From NCBI GenBank assembly GCA_003665825.1, contig QPFY01000001.1:117001-181000 (forward strand): a DNA stretch of 64,000 nucleotides, written 5' to 3'. The notes beneath the pieces are model-generated. The model worked only from the letters and a program-made list of their open reading frames with translations. It did no database searches and had not been told where the DNA came from. Shown in pieces: positions 54,293-64,000 of this stretch (the stretch's first letter is position 1; the number at the start of each line of letters is the position of its first letter). The translations under genes were made by a program, and so were the position numbers. Source of the stretch: Microbotryum silenes-acaulis. Taxonomy: Eukaryota > Basidiomycota > Microbotryomycetes > Microbotryales > Microbotryaceae.

Positions 54293-57200
54293 CGCTTCAG
54301 CTGTGGGGACGCTTGGACCGTGGGCATCAGCGAGGTGTCTAGGAGTGGAGAATTTGTTAAGTTCAATGGGCTCCGGACTTGCGATGGGAAGACGGGTGGG
54401 ATCCGTGACGCCGAAGCGAGCCATGTAGTCCACGAGGGCTGGCATGTTTGGCTGGAGGTCGCGGTGCGGCCAGACGAACGTCGTGGCATCTTTGCGATTG
54501 TGTTTTTCACCCATCACGAGGGTGAGGATTGTTGGAGGCACGTCTTCCATGATGACGTTACCTTCTGCGTCCACGTCGTTCGTGGGCCTTTTGGCGTCGA
54601 CGCCGATGGGCCGGGCCCACTTGTGTTCAAAGCAATGTGTGATGGGCATTTCGAGCGTGTCGATGGGAAAAACGGGGACCGCGGAGGTGACTCGGTTGGG
54701 GAAGGCAGCTTCTCCGGTGAGAACGTCGATCACATTGAAGAGTGCATCGACGGGTCCGAGGTGACTCGTCGCCGTTGGGAAAGCGCTCTGAAAGTCCATT
54801 GCAATCTCCTCGTATGGCTTTGATGGAATTGACATCAAGTGCAGGTAACCCATAGGGCGTTGCGTACTGGGCTTGCACGCTTGGCAAGATGGGCATGTGC
54901 GGCAGTAGCTGTCTACATCCTTGCTGAGTGTTGGCCACCAGAAGCGATCGCGCAGCCAGTGAATCACGCGTAGGGCTGCGCCATGACCAACAATGGTGTG
55001 AGCGTGCTGCAGGATGACTTCGCGGACTGAGCGTCCGCGAACGCGGGCGTCGGGAACGCACAGTCGTAGCGCACCGTTGGAGCGGTGGAAGAGCAGTGTT
55101 TTTCCATCGACGACGTCAGTCCGGTATTGGTTGAACTTATCGGTGTCATTCAGGACGCGTTTGAAGAAGGGGTCCGATCGAGTCCCAGTCTCGATGGCTG
55201 CGGTGAACTCGTCTTTATGTAGTGGTCCGAGGTCCAGCTCGACTTCGTCGAGTGTCTCCCACTTTTCAGCAGCTCGGTCCGCCATGACTCGGTCATAAGC
55301 GGATTCCGTCGGGGCAGTGGTGCGATCCTTTGGAGCAGTGGCGCGAGCCTTTGGAGGCGCTGGCGCCCTGGCTTTGGCTTTACTCTTGGCGTTGCCCTTG
55401 CTCTTGTCTTGGCGTTGTCGCTTTTCGACAGGAAACGATTCCTGAGCGAAGCGCACGGGTTGGGCGCGTGTGCGCGAAGGGCGGGATTCAACATCTGGAG
55501 CGATCTCCGTTCGTCTGAGCTCGGGCCCTTGGAGGTATGCGTATAGATCGGTGGAAAGTTCGATTCTGCGCAGTTCGGGAAGTTCCTCGAGGTAGGTAAC
55601 TTCACGATTTGGGTGTCTGTCATCAGACTCATATTGGCGCGATAGCCAGTCTGGAACCACATTGTGCTCTCCCTTGACATACTTGATGTTAAAGTCGAAC
55701 TCAGAGAAGAAAATGTACATGCGGATCTGCCTGGGTCGCAAATTTTTGGACGTCAGGAAAGACGCCAAGGTCGAGTTGTCTGTAATGACAGTAAATTGTC
55801 TGCCACGAAGCTTGGTATCGAAGTGCTTGAGACCGTCCATGACGGCGAGCATCTCTTGTTCGTGGACTGGGTGGTTCTTCTGCGTGTCGGTGAACTTGCG
55901 TGAGTGAAACCCAACGGGCCGTGAGTTCCACCAGTGCGTTCCGACTGCGAGCATCGCTCCCGTGCCAGTCATCGACGCATCCGTATGAAGGAAAAGGTAC
56001 TCGCCCTTCTCGTCGTTTTGGGGGACTAAGTCCTCGTAGCTGGGAGGCGTGATGAGATGCTTTGGCTTGGAGCCTTTCGGAGCGAGTTTGCTTTCAACGA
56101 TGCAGGCAAGCTTCGCGTTTTCTGCAACGAGTTTCTTGACTGCCTCGTATGCAAGGTCGCATGTTTTTGACCAGCGCCATTCTGCGGTACCGGTGAGCGC
56201 AGTTAATGGGGCGGCAACGTCCGCAAGGTGTGGAAGGAATCGGGCGTTGTACTCGACGGTGCCTAAGAAGCGTTGGAGCTCTTTCTTGTTGGTAGGAGGA
56301 GGCATGCTAATGATGCTTTCCGCCTTGGAGGCAGTCATCCCGATCTGTCCTTGCCTGATTTCGCGACCGAGCGAGTCACGGGTTTCGGTAGCGATCTTGA
56401 TCTTCGAGATTGGAATCCTGAAGTCGTGTTTAAGGCAACGTCGGAGCATCTCCTCAACGTTTTCCTTGTGTTCTGACCAGGTCTCAGAGAGTACTTAAAG
56501 ATCGTCAGCGTATGCGCGCATCGAGGTACCAAGGAGGCCCTCGAAAACGTGGTGGACGAGGCGGTGCAATGTGACGGTCGAGTTGCGGTCGCCTTGCTGT
56601 GCAACGCGGGTGTGGCAGATGCCATGGGGCGTTGCAAAAGCAGTTTTGTGAACATCCTTGTCCGCGATGCGGATCTGTTGGAAAGCTCCTTGGATGTCTG
56701 CTAAGGTGCAGAACTTTGCTCCTGCCACAGCGTTCAGGATCTCGTCCTGGTCCTGCGGGGGCATCACTTGCGCAATTGTGATTGCATTGCGTTCGCGGAG
56801 ATCGATCAGGGGCCTTAGCTCTCCGTTATCTTTGATCTTGGAGAACATGGGGTCGGCGTATGTGGATGTGCAAGGCACCCACAGTCCTGCATCGACGTGC
56901 TTCTTGTAGAATCGTGCAAATGCGGGCAGACTCGAGTCGGGCCACGGGTATCGGTGGACGACATTGTCCCGTACGGTTCCAGGTCGGAGTGGTATCGTGT
57001 GTTCGATAGCGCGCTTAGGGGGAAGGCGCAGGGGCTCGTCGTCGGTGACGAGGATTCGTCCGTACTTGTGGATCATGTCTCGGAGGAATTGCGATTTTTC
57101 TTCATCGGACGGAAAGACCGTGGTATCTGGTGACGTCGTGCTGATAGCTCGAATCGTCGGATGTTGTTTTTTGCGCGATGCAGTAGCGCGTTTGTTCGGT

Positions 57201-57665
57201 TGGAGACGTCCACCTCCGTCGGGTCTCGTGGCGCGGATGATGTCTGGATCGGTTTCAATGACTACGCGATACTTGCGAATGAAGTCTCGTCCAACGAGCA
57301 CTTCCTCGTCAATGTTCGCGATGATGAAAAGCTGGCGACAGTTGACACCAGCGCACTTCCAGTCGGTGATGGTAAAGCCTTGCGCAGTACCTTTGGAGCC
57401 TTTAGTGCCTAGATCAAGCTTCAAGGTATCGATGCACGGCCAGCTGCAGACGTTGCGCCGTAGACGCGTGCATGAAGGTGTGTGAAGCACCTGTGTCGAT
57501 GTAAGCTTTAAATGCCGTCCGTGTCGTTGACGGACGCTTCCACCATGAAAGCGTCGGGGAAAAGAACGACGACATCGGTGGTATGTTCGGGTTTGCCTGC
57601 TGCGTCAGCTCTGGCTGCAGCTTCGATGCGGCGGAGTGATGAAAGTGCCATTTCGGCATCCGCAC
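54293..57665 (-). pseudogene. pol: Gypsy Pol (protease, RT, RNase H, partial integrase), broken
   Basis: Protease motif YIDTGASHTFMH near 57480 lies +1 relative to Gag. The frame then shifts again near 57430 into the RT frame. RT includes PMFSKIKDNGELRPLIDLRE, FCTLADIQGAFQQIRIAD and the catalytic AYADDL, after which an in-frame TAA (56495-56497) interrupts. The same frame then continues through RT thumb and connection (LQRFLGTVEYNARFLPHLAD), RNase H (YLFLHTDASMTGTGAM; VITDNSTLASFL; SEFDFNIKYVKGEHN) and an integrase zinc domain (HAHTIVGH...CRTCPSCQ). The integrase core begins (IAMDFQSAFP; FNVIDVLTGEA), but the rest, including the DD35E second Asp and Glu, is missing. Unrelated sequence follows in frame. 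The 3' end is cut by the nested element. Confidence 0.85.
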
Positions 57666-59268
57666 CGATCAATCCGTCGAACGAGGATTCGGGGTCGTCA
57701 TCTGAGGAGTAGTCTGAATCCTCGGAGTCGTATTCCGCAGGGGACGCGGCACCGTCCGTTGCGGGCGATTCAGGTTCGGGGGACTCAGGAGTGGACTCCG
57801 TGGGGTCTGAGGAGTCGTCCTCCGAATCAGCGGAGACGATTGAGATCATCTTCACTTGCGGGTTGCGCTTGGCGCCGTTGCGTTTGGGGCAATCTCTTCC
57901 GATGTGCGAAGTGCTTTCGCATTCGAAGCATTTGCCTTCTCGTCTGAGACGATCATAGTCAGCGCGCTCAAGCGACTTATGCGTGCTGTTGTTTCGGTCG
58001 GATGTTCGACCATGTTTTGTTGAAGAGCGAGAGGGATCGCTGGTAGATCGGGCGTCTCGCTCGGTCTGTCCGTTGCTTTGGCTCTGGCGATCGTTGTTCG
58101 AGCGGTAATCACGCTGGCCTCGGCCGTGTTGTTGGCGTGCTCGCGAACCTTTGGCTAATGAGATGTTTCCACTGGCGGAGAACGTCTCATAGTTGCTGAA
58201 CGACTGGTTCGAGCGTTGCGCTTGCTCAACCATGCGGGAGTTCAACATGGTCTCTTCGTATCGTCCAGCGTTTTCCACAATGTGTTTGAACGTAATTGTG
58301 GGATTCTCGATGTAACACGTTTCGTTGATGCGGGTAGCGATGTACGGGCAGAGCGCGTCGAGGAAACGAATCTTGAGCTGGGTTTCAGTGCACTCCCATT
58401 GCTGGTCTGCCAATTTGGCAAGACGCTTGGCGAGTTCTCTCACACGAAGGTAAGAGCCATTTGCACCTTCTTGTTGCAATTGCTGGAATTTGGCATAAGC
58501 ATCGCGGCAAGCGGTAGGGCTAACGAATTCTGATTGCAAGCAGTTGACAATCTCGGACAAGCTCCAAGGTGAGGGCATTTTGTCTACTTTCTTGCGCTTT
58601 CCGCTAGCGATCACAGCGAGGACGTCAGGAGTGATGTTCGTTTCGACCCACTCTAGAGCGTCGTCACTGAGGAGGCCCGTGACGTGAACAGTTCCCGCGC
58701 ACGAGTCGGGGTCGATGCCACGAAACACGAGGTAAACTTGCACAGCAGTGAACCACTTGCGTAGGCTGTCGGGGCGGCCGTCGCGACCCGAGTACTTCTT
58801 GGGCTCCGGCACTTTTGGGGCCAACTTGCGGTAGTCGCGGCCAGAATCGGAGTCCGAGTCGTCGGCCTCTTCGTCGCGTGAACGGTAAGCATCGCGGTCA
58901 CGCGAGTTTTGGACCTGTGGCGTCGTCGCGGTGAGGAGTCGGGAGTGTGTTCCGAAAGGGGTCGCACCTCCTGCGCCTCCAGTCACGCTGATGCCGCGGC
59001 GGGGCGAGGCTTGAGTGACCGTGTGTCGCCTCGTCGCCAGCATGTCTGTGGCACGACGGGCTCCGTTGTCAGTAACCGCTGGCATAGGGGGTAGCGTAAC
59101 TGGCAACTGTACGACAGGCGGCGGAACTTGAAGATATTCGTCGTCTAAATCGTGGGGTTTTTTCCACAAGACGGCGACGTGCTTGGCTACGGCTGATGGT
59201 TGCACCTTCATCATTGGCATGGGGGTGATTTGGAGGCGTGACCAAGTCATCATTTTCAGCGGCAGCAT
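57508..59268 (-). CDS. gag: Gypsy Gag polyprotein
   Basis: 586-codon open frame. It contains a retrotransposon Gag core (PKKYSGRDGRPDSLRKWFTA, VQVYLVFRGIDPDS, LQSEFVSPTACRDAYAKFQQ, LRVRELAKRLAKLADQ) and a CCHC zinc knuckle (CFECESTSHIGRDC), then an acidic Ser/Glu/Pro tail ending VEASVNDTDGI. The ATG at 59266-59268 is the first in frame, but this leaves a leader of about 680 nt with other fragmentary frames, so the true N-terminus may be longer. The stop TAA (57508-57510) lies inside ATTTAAAG, where a +1 shift enters the protease frame. Confidence 0.85.
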   Translation of the reverse strand: MLPLKMMTWSRLQITPMPMMKVQPSAVAKHVAVLWKKPHDLDDEYLQVPPPVVQLPVTLPPMPAVTDNGARRATDMLATRRHTVTQASPRRGISVTGGAGGATPFGTHSRLLTATTPQVQNSRDRDAYRSRDEEADDSDSDSGRDYRKLAPKVPEPKKYSGRDGRPDSLRKWFTAVQVYLVFRGIDPDSCAGTVHVTGLLSDDALEWVETNITPDVLAVIASGKRKKVDKMPSPWSLSEIVNCLQSEFVSPTACRDAYAKFQQLQQEGANGSYLRVRELAKRLAKLADQQWECTETQLKIRFLDALCPYIATRINETCYIENPTITFKHIVENAGRYEETMLNSRMVEQAQRSNQSFSNYETFSASGNISLAKGSRARQQHGRGQRDYRSNNDRQSQSNGQTERDARSTSDPSRSSTKHGRTSDRNNSTHKSLERADYDRLRREGKCFECESTSHIGRDCPKRNGAKRNPQVKMISIVSADSEDDSSDPTESTPESPEPESPATDGAASPAEYDSEDSDYSSDDDPESSFDGLIGADAEMALSSLRRIEAAARADAAGKPEHTTDVVVLFPDAFMVEASVNDTDGI

Positions 59269-59944
59269 CTTCGATTACAGCTGAGCGAATAGGATTACGA
59301 GTCTGTACGGGCTTGTCAGATAGGACATCCGTTCCTGCGTTAGGGCCAGCAGCAATCTGCAGGTCCTCGGTGTGAGCAGCGATCTGGTCACGTTGGGCAC
59401 GAGACTCATCAGCTCCGAATGAGCGATGAGCGATTTCGATAGAACCGCTAATCGATTTGCGGCGATGGCGATCGGCTCTTGAGGGAGAGTCGAGGTCGCT
59501 GTGTCGGCTCCCGATGGAGTCGACCGAGGTTAGGTTGAGCGGCGGGAGCTCGTGTCGCGCGTGGAGGCGCGCGAAAGGCGCTGCGATGCGTCCTTTTCCG
59601 CGACGTGGTCCTTCGAGGGCGGCGCAGACATACTTGATGTGTGGGCGGCAAGGACGAAAAATTTCCGAGGCTGATCAGACCTGGGACGACGAGGGGTAAG
59701 TACTTGGGTGAGTACTTGTGGTAACGAGGGTTGTAACGATGGGTTCGACGAGGGTTTTGGGCCTATGAAGACGCAATCCGAAAGCCTGCGAAGGGGTAGC
59801 TAATCCCTTGCAAGTACTTCCGGTACCTAAGTAGATATCCGAAACAGGACACTGCGTACGATGCAGGTGTCAAGGCCAGATAAGCACAAAGGCAAATCGA
59901 CAGTGGTCCGTGCAACAACAAGAGTTGAAGACGTCAAAAAAAGA

Positions 59945-60240
59945 TGTGAGGGCCAGACGCAATTCGAAATTGCGAAGCGGCGATCACAGGGCGAAGTCGA
60001 CGAACGACGAAGAAAAGACGGTGAAACGCTTGAGTTTAGTTGCAGGGGATATGCAACTACAGTCGATAAATAAGATGTGTACGAGGCGAATCGGTAACTA
60101 GGCGAGGGGTTGAGTCCAGTTAACGATGGAGGGGAAAAGCTAAAGAGAAAACGAGAGCTATCCGGGCGTAAGGCCATCTTGCGCGCGGATCCGAAATTGG
60201 AAGGTTGACGTTGAGGTCGGAGCGAGACGGCGGCCTTACA
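59945..60240 (-). repeat. Gypsy 5' LTR
   Basis: 296 bp. On the minus strand it begins TGTAAGGCCGCC and ends GGCCCTCACA, with a TATA-like TTATTTATCG about mid-way. Identical by eye to the 3' LTR. Confidence 0.95.
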
Positions 60241-62502
60241 GCTAGGCTCTGAGCGCTCCGGAGAGGCTAGGAAAGCTGACGCTGAGTCAGGGACTGGATG
60301 CACGGATGCGCGCTTGAACATTGAGCGTGGAACTCTTACCGCTAAAGCTCAACAGACATCGTTCGAGGCCAGGGCGCTCAACGTATCGCCCTGGATGAGG
60401 ACGAGCTTGACCAGGTGTGAAATATTTTGGAACATTTTCGGAAACCCGGAAAGTGATGTAGGGATTCATCATCGATGTCCAAAGTTGGGGGCAAAACCTT
60501 CATTTGCAGTTTGCATTGGGTCACCTAGTATAGTCTTTTAAACCTTTCGGCTTTTGCTGCAAGACTTTGACGCTGGAGGACTCTCCGCCGCCTGTTTCCG
60601 CCTGTCCTCTAACCCCAATCTAATCGCCAATGAGCTCGACCCCGATCGGGATCGGCGACTCAACCTGGTGTCCCCTTCGCCAATATGATGTACAAGCACT
60701 CTGCCATGCCATTTGGCTGCATCGCCACTGTTACGATCCTCCTGCGGCGGCGTGGCACCCCGTGTCTCGAAGCAGTCAAAGCGACCTATCCCAGTGTATG
60801 ACCTGTGTGTGGGACACCCAAGACGAGTCCGGCAGCGAGGATCCGGTAGTGGAGCAATGTCAGACGCTCGGGGCCCAGCTTGATCGTCTTGGGTCCTCAG
60901 GACCAGCCAAAGAGGGAGAAGAATGATTTGCCGACTCCTTCATCTCAGCGAGCTCTTGCGGCGTACCGCCCTTCCGCGCTCGCCACCGGTGCTCGTCCTC
61001 GCCCGGACGAGAAGATACGTATGGACGACGACGACGTCCCTCCTACTGCAGCCGAAGCTCAGGACAAAGCCGCGCGGGTGCACGAGCAGACCCTTGAGGC
61101 TTGCGGTCGCATCTACGGTCTACAACGAGCTTCCTGACCACGTCATATTGCGCCAAGAGAAGGAAGACATGTACATGGAGGCTTTGTATCAGCCCCGTTC
61201 GCATTCACCGATTGGACAGACAAGCCGGTCAGTTGACGAAGGACCACAGCCTCAGGCTCAACGTTATCGAGATCATGAAATTCGTGAGCGCCGTCGATGT
61301 CCAGCCAAGGCGGCTATCCCGACGAAGAGGCTCACGTGCGCCGGACACACTGAAGCCTCGATGGACCTCGAACGAGCCGACTCAAGCAGTTGATTATCAC
61401 CAAGGTCGTGACTGGAAGCACTTTACGCGTTTCCGCGAGCGGGCGAAGGATCCCCAATTGCGCTTCGACTTCATGGTCTTCTACGACGACACGTATCGTT
61501 AAAAGAGTTTGGCGATCCCGACAGGTCGGTCCTCTTCGCTCCTCGTTGCGAAAGGCACGCGTCTGGGCGAGCCATCGGTGGCTCAACTTCGAGTAAAGTC
61601 CATCACCGAGATGAGCGCCGAGGACCGAGTGGCCCGACGTGTCGGGATCGCCAAGCTCTGTACGATAAGTGTCATCGTAAAGGACCATGAAGTCAAAGCC
61701 CAATTGGGGATCAGCAAAGAAACGCGTATAACGCTTCCAATCGCGACCTTGGTCGTAATCGAATGCCACTTCGAGTCGTTCGAGGTTCATCGAGCTTTGA
61801 GGGACATTCTTGGCGGGTACTACCCAGGTTGACAGGTATTTTCCGGGCGGCGGTATTACCCGGTCGGGTGGGTATTGCCGCGAAGGTCGTCCACGCCTAT
61901 CGGGTCGAACCCGCAGGAAACCAAGTCAGCTGGGGGTCGCGAACGAGGTCAAGGCGCTAGTCGATGGACATTCTGTCAAGTTCGCGACCCGCACGGCCGA
62001 TGTCGGCGCCCACCGGGACATTAGTAGGCTTTAGACATTTTCCGCGATGACTCATGGGGGTCGAATGAAAGCGAAATGACAGCTTTGGTCATTGATCACT
62101 CGTTAGTGGTCACGCAACCGCGACAAGGAACTGAACTGCAAGTGGGTATGCCCATTGGGCCATTGTCCCGTATGAGATTGCCTGTGGCACCATGCGCTGT
62201 ACGGATTTGAGCATCACCTCGTGCGATTGAATGGCAGTCTGACACCCGGTCTACGCTAGTCGGTGCGGCTAGGCTTGGCCGCGGCGACTTCGCCACCAAA
62301 CAAGGGCGGTGCTTTTACGCGAGGACTCTCCTGTCTCGGTGAAATAGACGACCCGATGAGGCATAAGCGCGCAACTGAGCGCCGACCTCGCCCACCTTCC
62401 ACCTCCGTCTCATCACTACCACAGCCCATTCTCTCATCATACACCGTCCTATCCTATCCTCCTGCTTTTCCTCGACCCTTTGAACCACTCGCATTACCGC
62501 TG
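60241..62502. other. Degenerate, gene-poor stretch right of the gypsy element
   Basis: Begins with the GCTAG target duplicate and a copy of GAGCGCTCCGGAGAGGCTAG also seen left of the element. Several frames hold protein-like remnants broken by stops and shifts, e.g. VPFANMMYKHSAMPFGCIAT (about 60670-60740) and RPDEKIRMDDDDVPPTAAEA with VHEQTLEACGRIYGLQRAS (about 60998-61135). I could not name the parent gene. An imperfect inverted repeat follows (61351-61802). The last about 250 bases should include the promoter of the subtilase gene. Confidence 0.5.
61351..61802. repeat. Imperfect inverted repeat, arms of about 180 bp
   Basis: Left arm (about 61351-61530) encodes DYHQGRDWKHFTRF and DPQLRFDFMVFYDDTYR on the plus strand. 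The right arm (about 61625-61802) encodes DYDQGRDWKRYTRF and DPQLGFDFMVLYDDTYR on the minus strand. Both arms contain ATGRACCTCGAACGA near the outer end and GGCGATCCCGACA near the inner end. The arms are roughly 75-80% alike by eye. The intervening loop is about 90 bases. Both encode the same unrecognised peptide, so this looks like two copies of a gene fragment in head-to-head (inverted) orientation. Confidence 0.75.
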
Positions 62503-64000
62503 ATGCATTTGCGACTGAAACCGCAGCACGGCGCGTGGTCGCTGCTCGTCCAGACGCAGTTCGGCCTCGCGCTCGCGATCGGTCTCCTGCCCAACCGCCA
62601 GGCTCGTACGCCACGCCACCTTCCGGGTCGTTACATCGTCGAGATGGCGTCTCCTCCCGCTGGTTCAGACCATACAATCTCCTCCGTGAGTTGCCTTTCT
62701 CCGACGTCAAACCGCGTCACCTCAGTGTCTCGAGGCAACCGCGCGCGCAAAGCAGGGTTTGCACGGACACTTCCGGGACGGGGACATCCGAACCCAGGAC
62801 GTCGACTCATGCTTGTGGTTGTGACGGTGCTACAGATGCTAGACAAGGTCGTATCTCACGTCCAGTCGCATTTGGACATCGATCGCATTCATCACAGGTT
62901 TGAACACGAGCTGTTCACCGGATTCTCTGTTCAACTCGCCGGCAACACGACCCACCACCACTTAAGCGAGCTCGAGCACGTCGTCGTGAGTTTTCCCGCG
63001 CACATTTGAGAACTGCAACCCACCACTAAGCTGTGTATTCTGTCCTGCAGAAAGTTCACTCCGTCCGGTTGTACGACGCGATCAATCATCACAAATCGCC
63101 TGGACAGCACCACTTCCACCTCGGCCACGGTCGCAACGCCTACGCTCATGACAATTTCGCGCCTCACACGATGACCGGGGTCGACAAGCTTCACAAGAAG
63201 GGCATTCTTGGCGCTGGAGCTCTGGTATGCGTGCTGGACACAGGAGTTGACTACAAGCTCCCCGCTCTTGGAGGGTGCTTCGGCTCCAACTGCCACGTCA
63301 AAATTGGCCACGATTTCGTAGGCGACGATGGGGAACATCCCGACAGTGATCCTTTCGCTCAATGCCAAAGTCATGGGACGCAGTAAGTTCCAGCAGCTCC
63401 CTTCGACCGAAACCCCCTCCACCTCAGTTGTCTGATCCGCTCCCGCGTGCGTGTGTGAACAGCGTGGCTGGTACCATTAGCGCTCTCCCCAACAAGGATG
63501 GCTTCACCGGTGTTGCACCTGAGGCGGACCTTGGGATGTTCAGGTTAGTCTCTCAAGCATGAAACTTTTCGAGGCGTCTAACATTGGCTAGTCTTCGGCC
63601 AATCTTCAATAAACTAATCATGACGGCCCTCCACTGCACGGTCAGGGTCTTTTCTTGCGACGGACCCGCGCCTGGCGATGCCATCTTGCAAGGCTTGATT
63701 GCCGCCGCCAGAAGCAACTGCGAGGTCATCAACATGTCGCTTGGCGGCAACTCTGCGTTCAGCGGCAACGACGTGTTGGACCGGCTCACTGATCGTCTCG
63801 GGGCGAGGGGTATCGTCGTCGAGATCGCTGCCGGGAACGGCGGAGACGCGGGTCTCTTCACGACAAGCTCGCCGGCTTTGTCTCCTGGAGGGACGAGTGT
63901 TGGTTCCGTCAATGTCGAGTCTTGTCCCGCATTCCGACTCGATCTTGAGGGTGGTGGTTCTCTCAAGACGATCCCCTACCTCGCGAGTGCCCGCTACAAT
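62503..64000 (+). CDS. Secreted subtilisin-like serine protease (S8), partial at right edge
   Basis: Starts MHLRLKPQHGAWSLLVQTQF with a hydrophobic signal segment (GLALAIGLL), then a propeptide of inhibitor I9 style (LPGRYIVEMASPPAGSD). After two introns: LDKVVSHVQSHLDIDRIHHR and FTGFSVQLAGN. The next exon (from about 63051) has KVHSVRLYDAINHHKSPGQH and the catalytic Asp in GALVCVLDTGVDY. A gtaagt donor near 63380 splits the catalytic His motif, which reads HGTHVAGTIS after joining at about 63462. Next come VAPEADLGMFR|VFSCDGPAPG and NCEVINMSLGGNSAFSG, with the oxyanion Asn region IAAGNGGDAG. The protease-associated region and catalytic Ser (GTSMA) lie beyond the window. Layout matches fungal extracellular subtilases with an inserted PA domain; export to the medium is expected. 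Confidence 0.85.

Larger units (their letters stand above)
50917..60240 (-). mobile_element. Ty3/gypsy LTR retrotransposon with a nested insertion
   Basis: Bounded by 296-bp LTRs (50917-51212 and 59945-60240) that are identical by eye, each starting TG and ending CA on the minus strand. GCTAG flanks both sides (50912-50916 and 60241-60245) as a 5-bp target duplication. Total 9,324 bp; removing the nested copia-like element and its duplicated 5 bp leaves 6,851 bp. Coding order on the minus strand is Gag, protease, RT, RNase H, integrase, the Ty3/gypsy order. The copy is defective: frame breaks, a stop just after the RT catalytic motif, and loss of most of the integrase core. No tRNA primer site starting TGG was found next to the 5' LTR. 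Confidence 0.95.

Noticed and set aside
59945..60240. tRNA primer site for the gypsy element next to its 5' LTR
   Set aside because: The adjoining bases (TCTTTTTTTGACG on the minus strand) do not start TGG and I found no convincing complementarity to the LTR start for self-priming, so none is annotated.

Overview
The window looks like nuclear DNA of a basidiomycete fungus, probably a yeast-forming lineage such as Pucciniomycotina/Microbotryomycetes; the lineage is an inference. Genes have many short GT-AG introns (about 40-210 nt), coding sequence is moderately GC-rich, proteins carry low-complexity tails, and all recognisable housekeeping genes are eukaryotic. There is no CRISPR array or operon, and I could not recognise a tRNA or rRNA gene.

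Left part (1-31 kb): a minus-strand mitochondrial VWA8-type AAA ATPase; V-ATPase subunit E (VMA4), divergent from the XPF/Rad1 repair nuclease; the replication protein A 32-kDa subunit (RFA2); an LtrA-family multi-pass membrane protein; an unrecognised secreted protein with an in-frame 37-residue duplication; a glycerol-3-phosphate acyltransferase (SCT1/GPT2 type) behind a low-complexity ORF; YIF1; and a single-pass LEA2-like membrane protein whose extracytosolic tail carries three Kex2-like peptide repeats.

Middle part (31-49 kb): a plasma-membrane-type casein kinase I; a small unrecognised three-exon gene; a very long gene that by intron phase joins a signal-anchor exon, an NAD-epimerase-like domain and an exostosin (GT47) domain; a large metallothionein with eight cysteine units, six of exactly 123 bp; and a divergent pair of ubiquitin-like E1 subunits, ULA1 (NEDD8) and UBA2 (SUMO).

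Right part (49-64 kb): accessory DNA. A fragment of a fungal transcription factor is followed by a Ty3/gypsy retrotransposon (50917-60240) with identical 296-bp LTRs and a GCTAG target duplication. Nested in it is a non-autonomous Ty1/copia-like element (51825-54292) with 351-bp LTRs, a CGCTT target duplication, a half-tRNA primer site and a gag fragment present in both orientations. Beyond lies about 2.2 kb of degenerate sequence with a large imperfect inverted repeat, then a secreted subtilisin-like protease that runs off the right edge.

The housekeeping genes do not form one pathway. Some local pairings may matter: ULA1/UBA2 share a 321-bp intergenic promoter, and several genes act in the secretory route or cell surface (YIF1, GPAT, LEA2-like protein, GT47 fusion, CK1, subtilase). 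Exon joins were deduced by eye from splice consensus, reading phase and family conservation; starts of multi-exon genes are less certain than stops.
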